Shown here in pieces: positions 32,428 through 43,843 of a DNA stretch of 64,000 nt (position 1 is the first letter of the stretch; the number at the start of each line of letters is the position of its first letter). The notes beneath the pieces were generated by a model that saw only the letters and a list, made by a program, of their open reading frames with translations, was not told the DNA's origin and made no database searches. Both the position numbers and the translations under genes were made by a program. Source of the stretch: Theocolax elegans. Lineage: Eukaryota; Arthropoda; Insecta; Hymenoptera; Cerocephalidae. The stretch spans positions 10,451,703 to 10,515,702 of the forward strand of contig CM047431.1 in the NCBI GenBank assembly GCA_026168455.1, written 5' to 3'.

Positions 32428-35010
32428 TAGTGTACCAACAAAATTAATTCACTAATCAAAATCCAAAAGATTTACTTTAAGTAAAATTTATTTCGTCCTT
32501 AAAAGGACAAAACAATCAAATTTTGTTGGTTAAAGTTGTGAAGAATCACACAGTTAACACTCACACCAAATTCAAATTAATTATTTAACTTGCTCACAAG
32601 TCTAAATAATTAATGTTGTAACGGTAAACGGTTCACGCGAGACGAAAATCGTACCGATCGCGTGAGTCTACCGTTGAAGACGCGTAAAGCGCATGCGCGA
32701 GCGCGTCGGAGAGCCGGTGTGCACGACACACCGGCAGTATCGTTCGAGCCTCGAACAAACACGGTATCGGGAATCGTACGAGAGGAAGAATAAGGCGTAC
32801 CCCGCGAGTGAGGTGTGCAGTAGGACAAGAGAATTAGAGAGAGAGAGAGAGAGGGAGAGAGTACGAGACCGAAGGGAACGAGACACGTGCCGTCCACCCC
32901 GGGATCATCCTCTGACTAACGTAAGTCCTGGCCAGGCCATATCCGGTTTATTACCACCGTACCGCGAGCGAAACCGGCGACGGGATACGCGCGGTATCCC
33001 GACGCAGAAGTATACGAGAGGTTAGCCGCTCTCGTCGCGACACTCTCGCCCCGTAAATCCCGATTACGGCAAACCGGAGTGCTACACACTCCGGCGCGAT
33101 CGCAACCCAGCGATAAACACCGCAGAGCCAGGTAACCGATACCTGGCGAATATAACCTCCTCCCCGAGTAGATCGAGACCGCGAGTCTCGACGCGTATAT
33201 TGCGGCGGGCGCACACACACACACGTCATCGTGTATTTTGTATCTTTTATAGGTTACGCGAATAGCCTTATTTGTTTTGAGCCAAGGTTCGACCTTGCCT
33301 TGGCTCACCCTATTGTAACGTATCTTTTATTCTTATTTCGTATTAATAAATTAATTAATCACTTCTAATTCCGAGTTATCTTAATTAACCGGCGATTACT
33401 CCCTGTCCCCGAAGGCGAATAGCGCCATGCCCCGCGGGTATCGTGCATTGTACTGCGCATGACACATAACTGAGTAGCCGAGTACGAGCATCGACGGAGG
33501 ATAAGTGTACACTAGGTAAGTGCACACATTGTACACAGGGAAGACGTCGTCGTGCGGAGCTTGAGGCTAGCTCGCACCACTCCAAGGACGGTCCTGACGA
33601 TCGGTTAGCTGTCTGGTAATACAGCTGATCGGTACACGGAGAATATTTCCTGTGCATTGAGGATATGCACAGGACAATTAAAACCCTCCTGACGTACGAG
33701 AATAACCCTGTTACAATGTTTATGATAGTGCCTCGGGACTCACGCACACCAAGACTTTATACAATTATTTAAGCACCAATAATTATTAACAAAAAAATTT
33801 TAAATTAAATTTTTAATTAAATTACTCTCTCGTCAGTTATAATCCAAAAGATTCCTCACCGGCGAGAAGGAGAGTTTTTTTTATTACTGAAATTGAAATA
33901 ATTAAAACCTTATTTTTGTCAATAAATTCAACAACAAAAAAAATATAACGGAAGAAACTAAAAAAAATTAAGTTATTTAACTCACAAACGAGCCTAAATA
34001 ATTAATTTTACGAATATAGTGTCTTGTGATTCACACCCACGAAGACAATATTTAATTTTTTTGCTTGTTCAAGCAAAATTAATTCTTCCTTAGAATTCAC
34101 ACTACTCACATAAAATTCAATTAAATTATTTAAAAAAAGGTAGAGGTATTTACAATATGTTGTAAATCCAATATGGTTTGCAACAAAATGATTATTTCAC
34201 TAGTTGCGTCCCAAACGACAATTTTTGTAGAGAAATATATTTATTTTATCCAAAAAAGGACTAAATAAATATTTAATGCTGCTATCGAATTGATGTAATT
34301 TATATTTCCTTTTGTTATGTAAATTGATCAAAAAGGGAAAGAAAATTTAATTTATATCTTGCTAACAAGTCTGAACAATTAAATTTATACACCAAATATT
34401 TATGTTACTCAAACACACCAAAATACTCGTAGCCAATTATTTAACTAACAAACTAGTCTAAATAATTGACAAAAATGTGCAGAGATATATTTTAAACACA
34501 CAAAAGAAAAAAAAAGTTTTTACATATATTAAACTTCGCAGCAAATAACGAATACAAAATATTAGATTAAATGCCGATCATTAAAATGTATGCAAAAAAA
34601 TTCATTTAATTAACTCACTCTCGAGTCTAAATAATTATATATTACAACTCTATTATCTTTAGCGGAACAATCACACAGAGATACTGATCGTTAATTACAT
34701 AGCTTGCAAGAAGCCTATATAATCGACACGAGTTGTACAACAAAAATTTTCTCGCACTCAAAAAAAATGAAAAATTTATTACAAATATCATAAACAGCAC
34801 CACCTAATAAATACAAAATATTCAATTAGGTAATCACTGCTAGATACGTATAATACAAATAAGTTTAATTATTTTACTCAAACACGAGCTTAAATAATTA
34901 ATCTTACAACTATAGTAACTTTGCGGCTGATTTACACAAAGTTACTTACTGTCAATTATTTAACTTACAACAAGTCTAAATAATTAACAGAAGTTGAAAA
35001 AAATGTATGT
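32380..35010. repeat. Chain of hairpin repeats (TAAATAATT type), interrupted by a solo LTR
   Basis: At least eight units share an outer stem like ATTATTTA/TAAATAAT and an inner stem that varies in a paired way: ACTTG/CAAGT near 32586, ACTA/TAGT near 34442, ACTC/GAGT near 34612, GCTT/AAGC near 34702 and ACTT/AAGT near 34960. Loops are mostly AC-rich. Several units are followed by a second hairpin type containing ATTCACAC-like words, for example AGTAACTTTG/CAAAGTTACT at 34916-34949. Further perfect hairpins fill the gaps, such as TTTTGCTTG/CAAGCAAAA near 34060. It is non-coding and lies between a gag remnant and an LTR candidate, so it looks like an untranslated region of an LTR element. Confidence 0.65.
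32617..33715. mobile_element. Solo LTR, 1,099 bp, target duplication ATGT
   Basis: It begins TGTAACGGTAAACGG and ends ACCCTGTTACA, so the termini are inverted (TGTAAC...GTTACA). ATGT flanks both ends (32613-32616 and 33716-33719). It is GC-rich relative to its surroundings and has no element interior. AATAAA at about 33345 on the plus strand hints at plus orientation. Several ORFs across it are artefacts of high GC. Confidence 0.85.
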
Positions 35011-35213
35011 TACATTCAACAAACAAAATGTTACATATATTATAAAAATAAATGGTAATAAATAATAAATACAACATTAAGTACAATTACTATTATAAAT
35101 ATATGTACGTCAGGAAGGAAGGAAAGCAAAAAAAATTACGCTCTTGAACTCAAAAGAACAACTCAAATAATTCCACCGAGTCTTGTAGATAAAAAAAATT
35201 AACTATAATTTTC

Positions 35214-35575
35214 TTTAAAGGGAGGAGTGTGGTGGCAGCTACCTCTCCCAAAAGAATCTAACACTGATTCTCGGCAACTAGAGATTCTCTCTCTTACTCC
35301 CACTCGCGGGCGCAATCGGAAAGAGCCGATGACAATCGAACTCTCGCGAAATTCTTTCCTCACTGCGCTGTTCGCTATTCACTACTCTCTCCCTACCTTA
35401 CTACTCACATACGAGCCAAGCAAGGAGCTCCCGTCAAGCCTGCGATCGGGAGAAACCGATCTCGGAGAGATTGGGCAGTTCCGGCTAGATTCGATCGCGC
35501 GAACTCTCTCCCGATATACCGGTGTATATCTCTCCTCAGATACCCGCGCAAGAGGGGGAATACGTCGGTATAGAC
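35214..35575 (+). repeat. Polypurine tract plus LTR candidate
   Basis: AAAGGGAGGAG (35217-35227) is followed by TGTGGTGGCAGC (35228 on). The block ends with GGTATAGACA at 35575, just where repeat X sequence begins. The purine tract then TG fits a plus-strand 3' LTR of about 348 bp. No plus-strand element body is recognisable upstream, so the parent element is unclear. Confidence 0.5.
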
Positions 35576-35577
35576 AT

Positions 35578-35770
35578 AATGCAGTAATATAAAATATAAT
35601 TTATAGAGCTAAGGGACAGATTAATTTACGAGTGTTCCAAACGAAAAAGAGACTGATAAGTAGAGTTGAAGATATTATTCAAAGCCAATACGCATATAAG
35701 CGGGATCGCCGATAGTGAGATCGAAACGAAGGGTTGCGCCAGAGTTTTTTTTTTGTACTGCACTATAAAA
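35578..35770 (+). repeat. Repeat X, partial copy (holds the empty site of the second solo LTR)
   Basis: From AATGCAGTAATATAAAATAT it matches, in opposite orientation, the sequence at 41200-42190. It runs through GAGCTAAGGGACAG, which is uninterrupted here but split by the solo LTR at 41358-42160. It ends at CACTATAAAA where repeat Z begins. Confidence 0.85.
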
Positions 35771-35774
35771 TCAA

Positions 35775-36333
35775 GGCGGTTAGATTATTGGCCAAGATCG
35801 CTGTTGTAGGTTATGCCCTAAAATACATGAAAATTAGTGATTTTATGAGGTTTATGGGGTATAACTTACACCAGCGGTCTTGGCCAATAATCTAACCACC
35901 GCCATTCGACAGCTCTCGAAAAATGTGATCTTTTGAGCGGTGTTAGATCAAAATCGATTGTGGCGTGGTCGCCTTTTTTTGATATTCAATATTTCCGGGC
36001 GTTCTATCTCTTCGAGATTTTAAAATTAAGAATTGTAACCCAGGTAAATAAGTTCTAAAGATTATTTTGAACAAAAGTTGTTTGTAATGTTTTTTCAAAA
36101 AAATCAATAGATTTTGAGATAAATGGCTTTGAAAATAGAAATTTTTCCAAAAAATTGAAAAATTTCCATTTTTCATGGTGGAATAACTCTTAGGCAAATT
36201 ATTTTTAACACCTAAAAATTTTTTTCTATCTTCTGGAAGATATTTCTAGCCTGTTTTCAAATTTTGGAGTGATTTAAAATTTTCATCGTACCACTTGACG
36301 TGAAATAGCCCATATATATATATATATATATAT
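35775..36333 (+). repeat. Repeat Z, copy 2, with inverted-repeat head
   Basis: It starts with a 129-bp hairpin (35775-35903) whose arms begin GGCGGTTAGATTATTGGCC and end GGCCAATAATCTAACCACC(GCC). About 400 bp of AT-rich sequence shared with 5240-5664 follows, ending at GAAATAGCCC and (TA)n. It is inserted into repeat X. No ORF of significance. Confidence 0.8.
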
Positions 36334-37992
36334 ATGGATGGTTCTCTGTGACATCGAAGATGAAAAAAATAAATATTGCTATAACTGTGGGAATATGTTT
36401 TAGAGGTATCCAGTAGTTCTCCTGAATTTTTTCAGATTTTTTCTGGGCCATTATTTTAAGTTACAGAGAGTCAAAGTTGACATTTCAGCACTTTTTTGCA
36501 TTATATGCCCATTTTCATGAATTTTTAGCTCCCAGGGGATGCATTTTTCACTAAAAACATAAGTATGACTTTTTTTGTAAAATTTTCCGAACTTTTCATT
36601 AAAAATACTTTTAAAGACATAAATGTATGCTGTCACACTCTTCTAGGCCATTTAAACCTTAAATAGTGAAAATCAGCAATTCTGCTCCGGACTCTGGTAA
36701 CCTAATACTGTCTAAAAGATGTCTTTTTATAGTCTGAAACTGCCTAAAAATTTCCAGAGTGGGTCTAAATCATTAAGATCACTTATGGTCAAAATATCCG
36801 GGAAAAGTGCCCGAAATATTAATAGAAATGTATAATTGTTGCCTTATAACGATGAATCTATTAGCATGATCATTGCAAAAAAATTTGTGCACTTACCTTG
36901 GAGTGGTAGAAAAGTATCTTCACTTGTTTCAATATCCATCTAATCCCCTGTAAGCTGCTAAAAATACAAATATTATTATACAAATGTAAAAAATTAATTT
37001 TTAAACATTTATAATGCTGAATTTTTAGTTTTACATACCTTACAAGAATTATAATACTAATCTGAAGGATTACTATTAAAGTATCAACATTATTATTATT
37101 ATTATTCAGCAATACATTGTTTAGATTTCACAAACTTGTCACTGTCACGTTATCATATTATTCATTATAATTATATATCCGATTTATTTATATATCTTTT
37201 GTATGAAATACGTATATTCAGTTATTGTAATAATGATGTTTATATATTTATAGTAATCCTTCAGATTAGTATTATAATTCTTGTAAGGTATGTAAAACTA
37301 AAAATTCAGCATTATAAATGTTTAAAAATTAATTTTTTACATTTGTATAATAATATTTGTATTTTTAGCAGCTTACAGGGGATTAGATGGATATTGAAAC
37401 AAGTGAAGATACTTTTATACCACTCCAAGGTAAGTGCACAAATTTTTTTGCAATGATCATGCTAATAGATTCATCGTTATAAGGCAACAATTATACATTT
37501 CTATTAATATTTCGGGCACTTTTCCCGGATATTTTGACCATAAGTGATCTTAATGATTTAGACCCACTCTGGAAATTTTTAGGCAGTTTCAGACTATAAA
37601 AAGACATCTTTTAGACAGTATTAGGTTACCAGAGTCCGGAGCAGAATTGCTGATTTTCACTATTTAAGGTTTAAATGGCCTAGAAGAGTGTGACAGCATA
37701 CATTTATGTCTTTAAAAGTATTTTTAATGAAAAGTTTGGAAAATTTTACAAAAAAAGTCATACTTATGTTTTTAGTGAAAAATGCATCCCCTGGGAACTA
37801 AAAATTCATGAAATTGGGCATATAATGCAAAAAAGTGCTGAAATGTCAACTTTGACTCTCTGTAACTTAAAATAATGGCCCAGAAAAAATCTGAAAAAAT
37901 TCAGGAGAACTACTGGATACCTCTAAAACATATTCCCACAGTTATAGCAATATTTATTTTTTTCATCTTCGATGTCACAGAGAACCACCCAT
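36334..37992. mobile_element. Fold-back element, two ~745-bp arms with ~172-bp spacer
   Basis: The left arm (about 36334-37078) and right arm (about 37251-37992) are near-perfect reverse complements. They start GGTTCTCTGTGACATCG and end in the complement. The spacer (37079-37250) is unrelated AT-rich sequence. Outer ends abut TA microsatellites, so no target duplication can be read. ORFs in the arms come in mirror pairs and have no recognisable domain. The right arm contains an exon-like segment with consensus splice sites (37378-37429). Confidence 0.85.
37378..37429 (+). other. Exon-like segment inside the fold-back arm
   Basis: TTTTTAGCAGCTTACAG precedes GGGATTAG and ATG (37387), followed by 14 codons (MDIETSEDTFIPLQ). 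A perfect donor follows: AAG then GTAAGT at 37430-37435. The left arm has the mirror copy on the minus strand. Whether it is spliced or translated is unknown. Confidence 0.35.
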
Positions 37993-38009
37993 ATATATAT
38001 ATATATATA

Positions 38010-38048
<39 letters not shown>
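37993..38048. repeat. (TA)n-(TG)n microsatellite
   Basis: A TA run followed by a long TG run to about 38048. The reading frame across it is an artefact. Confidence 0.9.
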
Positions 38049-38050
<2 letters not shown>

Positions 38051-38722
38051 AAATACTGTTATAATGGTCGTGATTGTGGAATAATAGAATTTTCATCAAA
38101 TAGTAATACAAATACAAAATTAACAGATAACACAGGCACACAAAAAAGAAGTGGCATGACCCAGAAAGTAGAGGTATTATTTCTTATGTATTTTTTTTTG
38201 AATGAAGAAGAACCACCTAGAAAATCAGAATATCCAATTTTTAGAAAGAAAAAAGTGGGTGAGTGTTCAGTGTAAAAGTGTTCAGTGAAACTGAATCTGG
38301 AGTTTGTTTTACACGTAAGCTCATTCAATTTGAAAAATATGCTAGAAAACTGAAAATTGCTGACAATTGTGAAAATTTGCATAGAAGAGTTTGCATTTAT
38401 TAGGCGATAAACTTTTTTTTAACTTGTATCATGCATGATTTTTATATATTTTGATGCGCTGAAATCAAATTTAGGGTCTATTTAACTCGTACGTCCTTAA
38501 AATTTTAAAAAAATTGTAAAAATCCATGAGACATCTCAAAAAAAATCCTAAAATTTATCTGTAAGAGCTTAAAATACATTTTTTGTGATTTCATGATTGA
38601 CGTTTTTTCTGTATTTCGATATGTTTAGTGAATTCTCTTTTTTACTCTAAAAAAAAAAAGAAACTGACGTTGGAGAATTACTGTGTTTTAAAATATAAAA
38701 CCTCAACATTGTAGCAATTCTC
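38049..38722. other. Intergenic sequence with a short open stretch
   Basis: About 75 codons are open on the plus strand (38050-38275), with Ser/Asn/Thr-rich then charged composition (NEEEPPRKSEYPIFRKKK). It might be a further exon of the fold-back-associated transcript, but no motif is recognisable. The remainder is AT-rich. Confidence 0.35.
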
Positions 38723-39815
38723 TCACACTTTTGCTCGCTTGTACCGAACTCTGCTATCTTCAGATGTCCTATGCATCGGATTTCTTTTTCTTTTTTCCCC
38801 GTTTGCCTTGGTTTCTCTTTTCAGCATCCAACAAAAATCTGCCATCATATTAACATCCCACTTTCTTTGGTAGCGACGTTCCATTTCCTGGATATCCTCG
38901 TGAAATCGTTCACCATGTTCTTTGCTATAGTCCCCAAGGTTTGCTGGAAAGTAGTCCAGGTGCAAGTACAGGAAATGCAATTTCAAGTTCATCGAGCAGC
39001 CTAACTGCTCGTAACTTTCTAACAGATTCTCAACAATGTTTTAGTAATCCTCACTTTTATGATTACCCAAAAAGTTTCAGCAAGTTTTTTAAAATCTAGC
39101 CATGCTTCTTTTTCATCGTTGGTCATTTTTGTAATAAACGTATCATCATTAAACATGGTGCGAATTTGAGGATCGTCAAAAATGCCTTCTTTTGTTTGGC
39201 ATTGCATATTTCCGGAAACTTTTCTCCTAAGTATTCAAAGCAGTCACCATCTTTGTCCATGAGACCTAATTTAATGTGAAGTGGTGGAAGCAGAATAACT
39301 GATAAATCAACTAAAGTTATGCGAATGATGTTCTTCGATCCAGGTTCAAAGTCTGTTTTTTCCGGCCATATCTTTTGTACGTAATGACTATCGCTAACTC
39401 TACTATCCCATAGACATAAGAAACATGGAAATTTCGTAAAACCTGACTGCTGTCCAAGAAGGATGGTTATAATCTTAAGGTCACCGCAAACTTTCGACTT
39501 ATGTTCTGTGTATTTAATTTTGTTCAAGACTATTTGTAAGTTCTCATATATCTCTTTTGGCTTAGTTGAATGGATTTTCATTATTATGGAGAAGAACAGC
39601 TTTTAAGCTACGTTTGGAAGAGTCAATGAACAGTCTCCACTCTTCAGCTTTATAACAGTTAGGCTTTAATTCATTTATAACTCCTCTTACGTATGTATGG
39701 TATGTCAGCGAGAGCTCTGTATCTTTAGCATAGAATTTTCGAAATTTTTTTTCTCTATTATTGAGGAGTGGCCTTCTATGTTCGTCATACAGAAATAACT
39801 GTCATTTTCTGATGT
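38723..39815 (-). pseudogene. Transposase-like gene, second copy, decayed
   Basis: Read on the minus strand from about 39815: LYDEHRRPLLNNREKKF, WRLFIDSSKRSLKAVLLHN, then CGDLKIITILLGQQSGF, FPCFLCLWDSR, GSKNIIRITL, LPPLHIKLGLMD, and after frame changes GERFHEDIQEMERRYQ and DVNMMADFCWMLKRE, ending near 38723. The blocks align in order with 21340-23044, including the GDLK aspartate and the CFLC pair that is damaged in the other copy. Several frameshifts make it a pseudogene. Confidence 0.65.
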
Positions 39816-39842
39816 TAACTCAGACCATTCTACAGATGTTTG

Positions 39843-40470
39843 TCACGTCCAGACTTGTACCAATTACCATAAAAAAATGTTACAAGAAGGTAAAAGGTTA
39901 ATAAACCATTCGCGTTCCTTTCGCTCTTGTTTGACTAGGACTAGCCTTACGTTCCCGGGAGTAGCGAGCGAAGTTATTTTGAGAGTAGAGATGTAGGATA
40001 TAATGTGGGATAATAAAATAATATATTTTTTTATTCGTGTTAATCATGCATTATTTATTTAAATTTGTTAACATAATAATATAACGATTTTTTTAAATGA
40101 ACATGTGTAACTAAATTCTTCTAGCTTTTTAGTGGACAGAGACACACATAAAATTACACTATTTTATTAACAAATACATAAAATTATTTAAGTCAAATAA
40201 CAATTTTAATTTTGAATAAATAAACAGTGGTACTGCGAACACGTTAATAAATTATAGAACGAAATATACACAAGGTTATTTTTTTATAAACATTAATAAT
40301 TAATAATCGAAATAAGAATTATTATAAATGAATGTTGATTAAATTAAAAATGATTGCCGTTGAAAACATGAATTATTGTCAATAAATTGCAATTCAAACC
40401 ATAAATATTGCAAATAATAATTATTGTAAGAGAAAATGGTTGGTTCAGTAATTGAAATAACACAAAATAT
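39843..40470. repeat. Repeat Y, copy 1
   Basis: From TCACGTCCAGACTTGTACC to GGTTGGTTCAGTAATTGAA it matches 56431-57100 and 57797-58466 with scattered changes and indels. The later copies have an extra AT-rich segment near the end. It is AT-rich and non-coding. It abuts the transposase-like pseudogene on one side and repeat X on the other. Confidence 0.85.
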
Positions 40471-40554
40471 CAGATTTGCCTTTACGAATATTACAAGCGA
40501 ATAGATAGCCGAAAAGAATATACCTTGAGTACCCAAATATATATAGATATATAT

Positions 40555-42331
40555 ATATACGATGAGGAACGAAGGTCCGCCTCGAACGTGGATAGCGGTG
40601 TCAAATGGCTTGATAATGTTCTGCTAGACATGCGAACGTTGACGTTGGATGCGTATGCTTTCGGAGTCCGATGATTGCCAGATGTCGAAGTCGTAGTTCC
40701 TTGACTATAGCTCGTAGATGTCAACGATGCGTCTCGATCCCCGAATACAAGATCTCTCTTGATTTTGAATGCGTATTTCTTTAAAGTCCGAGTAGCAGAG
40801 CCACACCCTCGGATAAAAATCAAAGAGTTGACTAGCAGAGCTTTGCCTTACGAAAGCTTTAGACGAAAAATTAGGAGTGGCTGTGTCTGTTTTGGGTCCT
40901 CTTTATATAACCTAAAAATCTATGCATCTGTCCTTGTCTTACGCTTTCCTTTAGATGGAAATTGCGTAAGTAGTTCTCGATTTTTCTGTGCTTGCACCCG
41001 ATTGGACCGTTAGATGTACGCGATTAAAAATTATCGAATCCCATGCATTTTCTGTATCGCTTCATAGTTAATTCGGAGAATTTGCTGTTCCCCTTTTATA
41101 ACTCCGACGATACCCAAAAACGGCTTAATTTATTACTTCCTTCTAATGCTTGAGTTTTCTTGTCCATGTTTCCCATCGCCGGCTCGTCTCCGAGCATTGA
41201 ATTTATAGTGCAGTACAGAAAAAATTCTTGCGCAACCCTTCGTTTCCATCTAACTATCGGCGATCCCGTTTATATGCGTATTGGCTTTGAATAATATCTT
41301 CAACTCTACTTATCAGTCTCTTTTTCGTTTGAAACACTCGTAAATTAATATGTCCCTTGTAACGAATCAATGTAATATTTGATTATATTACATTGCTCGT
41401 TACATTCTCTCTCTCTCTCTGTCTAGCCTGTGTATTAATCTTTACAGATGTTACAGGTCGACGTTCGACGATTTTCGGCGATTTTCGCGGACCTTCGTAA
41501 AGGTAAAAGTAGGGAAAGAGAGAGAGAGTTTTCGGTTCGTAAGTGCGAGAACACTTAGATTAAACTCAACCGTCGAGAGATTAAATTCAACCGTGTGATT
41601 AATCTCAACCGTCGTGAGAAACCTTGTTGTGTATTCTTCTCTCCATATTTTGATCGCCCCGTGCTTGTGATCCTGGTGCTGTGCTGGTGATCCAGTGGAG
41701 TTATATTAGTTTGTTTGGCGACGACGCAGCCCAGGAAGCTAAAGGGTAGCGACTACGCAGACTTCACCTGGTTGTTTAATCATCGATCGCGGCTCACGCA
41801 CTGTAAGTGCCAGTTTTGTAGTCTCTCTCTCTCTTCCTCTCTTTATTTATTTCGCGTATATATCGACCTGCGTTTCGCGCGCTGCGACGCGCCTGTATTA
41901 CTTTTTTCCCGAATACATTTATTTTTGTTATTAAGTGAATATTGCATTGTTGCTTATTTAGTTGTTTACCCCTTTTTCTCGCGTTTCGCTAAGTAAAGAT
42001 TACCGCCGCCTACGCCTATACGGCTTATTATAGTCGTATTATTACTGAGCGGCCGATCGTGTAAATGAGACTATTATTTTAACGGTAGTTAATTGTTATT
42101 ATTAACTTTATATTATAATATTTTATTTATTGTTATTAAAAAAATAGCAAAACCGTTACACCCTTAGCTCTATAAATTATATTTTATATTACTGCATTTA
42201 CTTAGAATCATTCTTTATCAACCTTATTTTGTTCGTCTTCTACGCCGTAATTTTATTCCAAACTACGCAGTACTTTTTACGAAAAATAATAATATAATTT
42301 TCGTCGGGATGCGACAACTCCCCTCCTTTTT
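40555..42331 (-). repeat. Repeat X, longest copy, LTR-like, split by a solo LTR
   Basis: On the minus strand a purine tract AAAAAGGAGGGGAG (42331-42318) is followed by TGTCGCATCCCGACG (from 42316), as at an LTR start. TATA-like boxes follow (CACTATAAATTC near 41205 and TTATATAAAGAGG near 40905). It runs to about 40555 at a TA run. Parts recur at 35578-35770, 58691-59053 and 62206-62575. The other LTR end is not defined, so this could instead be another kind of repeat. A 110-codon ORF near 40491-40823 is not supported as coding. Confidence 0.6.
41358..42160. mobile_element. Solo LTR, 803 bp, target duplication CCCT
   Basis: It begins TGTAACGAATC and ends AAACCGTTACA. CCCT flanks both ends (41354-41357 and 42161-42164). 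The uninterrupted target is present in reverse at 35612-35615 within the other repeat X copy, so both boundaries are proven by comparison. A small perfect inverted repeat (TGTAACGA...CGTTACA, 41358-41404) marks its 5' end. Confidence 0.93.
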
Positions 42332-42434
42332 AAAAACGATGCCCTCGTCGTTGATCAATATTATTATTTCTCTTAACATAGATATCATACTTAAGTTTAA
42401 TTTATAAACATTATTTTGATTAATTCTTCTTTTT

Positions 42435-42654
42435 CACCACACGTAGACCGAAATTACCACATTCCCTCCCGGCACCGAAAAAGGAATGTGTTATTTTCGG
42501 CCTACTGGTGGTGAAAAATAGTATACATCCCACGGGAGGTAAAATGGTCACCCCATAGCACATGTTTGCCACCCTCGCCTTCGGCTCAGGTGCCAATTTA
42601 CATGTGCTATGGACTGACCAATACTTTACCTCCCTAGGTGTGTAATATACTATT
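42435..42654. repeat. Two adjacent long hairpins
   Basis: 42435-42513 pairs CACCACACGTAGACCGAAAT...ACATTCC with GGAATGTG...CGGCCTACTGGTGGTG. 42517-42654 pairs AATAGTATACATCCCACGGG...CCATAGCACATG with CATGTGCTATGG...ACATACTATT-like sequence through the GGGAGGTAAA/TTTACCTCCC words. Only three bases separate them. Confidence 0.75.
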
Positions 42655-42659
42655 TTCCT

Positions 42660-43840
42660 TATGGCAAATTTTATTACAATTATTTATTTTGTAGTTCAAT
42701 TTTGCATACTTCTATTACATTATTTCAAACGGTTTAACAGTATTGATATAATTCACCTATAAAAATAGATACTTAATAAAAAAAGTTTTATTATTACAAT
42801 TTTTATTCTAGCTATTCCGAAAAATTGTATAATTATTATTAAATGTGTTTTCTGTAGATAAAAAATTTATTTATCTTTAATTTTTACTCCTAATTTTAAG
42901 TATACATCAAGTCATGTTAAAAATATATGTTAATAGTATTTTTTTTTGTTCTCGTAGCCACATTTTTTTTTTTACAAATGTTATAATTTTCTTCGATAAT
43001 ATTTGAATGCTTACATATATATCTTCTAAAAAGTTAAAGAAAAGAGATAGATATTAGTTTCCTTTTTTTTACATTTATTCAATTAATAATTCTATTACGA
43101 ATTGTTGAAGAGAAGAAAAAAAATTTCTTTTTCTTATGCAATATAGATTTAATGTGAAAAATGTTAGTACATCACATCTTAATTATATATCTATATATAT
43201 TTTTATAAAAGGATTAGGAGTGAAGAAAATTTGATTTTCTTCGCTCCCCCTCCCCACCAAAATAAAACGAACACATAATTATTTGACTTTTTTTTTGTTT
43301 AGAATTTTCTTTTCAGACATTATAAACAAAGATTCACTTTTAATATAATATAATGTATAATTGAGAAATAGTTAATATGTTTCATAAGAAAAAGATACAA
43401 TCGGAAAAAGTGAAAAATAAAATGAGCAATACATAGTGACAGTGCGAAAATAGAGTGGGCTATGTAGGCCCATGTAGAACCATGCTCCTATATCTTAGGA
43501 GAAAGAGTAGATTACACTGAATAAACGGTACGACGGAATAACCCAAGCAGTTACGGAACTGCCCTATGCTAGCACATCATAGAATTGTGGCAGCAACTAT
43601 AGAATTGAATATCATATATCATCATAGAATTGTTTCTTTGCCATCGTTATTTTGTTGTACAGATTCTCCTATGTCCATTGAGCCTAGTGTTAGATTATTA
43701 TTTTTTTTTCTAGTATGCCAAACTCTTCTTTTATATTTATACCTGCGCGTCCTTAAGAAAGTATGACTAATTAACAGAATTACTAGAGTCAAGGTGAGGT
43801 CAGTTGTAATTATTTATAGAGGTTTACATTTTAAATAATA
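42660..43840. other. AT-rich stretch, no gene
   Basis: Homopolymer-rich AT sequence. A short palindromic stretch near 43460-43505 (GTGGGCTATGTAGGCCCATG, then TCCTATATCTTAGGA) is the only structure. It probably includes the 3' untranslated region of the minus-strand element that ends at 44579. Confidence 0.55.
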
Positions 43841-43843
43841 TGT

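Noticed and set aside
32693..33747. Several overlapping ORFs on both strands
   Set aside because: They lie in and beside a GC-rich solo LTR where stop codons are rare; no domain, and frames overlap on opposite strands.
40491..40823. 110-codon minus-strand ORF in repeat X, similar to one at 58657-58968
   Set aside because: Differences between the two copies fall at all codon positions and change amino acids freely. Conservation reflects the repeat DNA, not protein selection.
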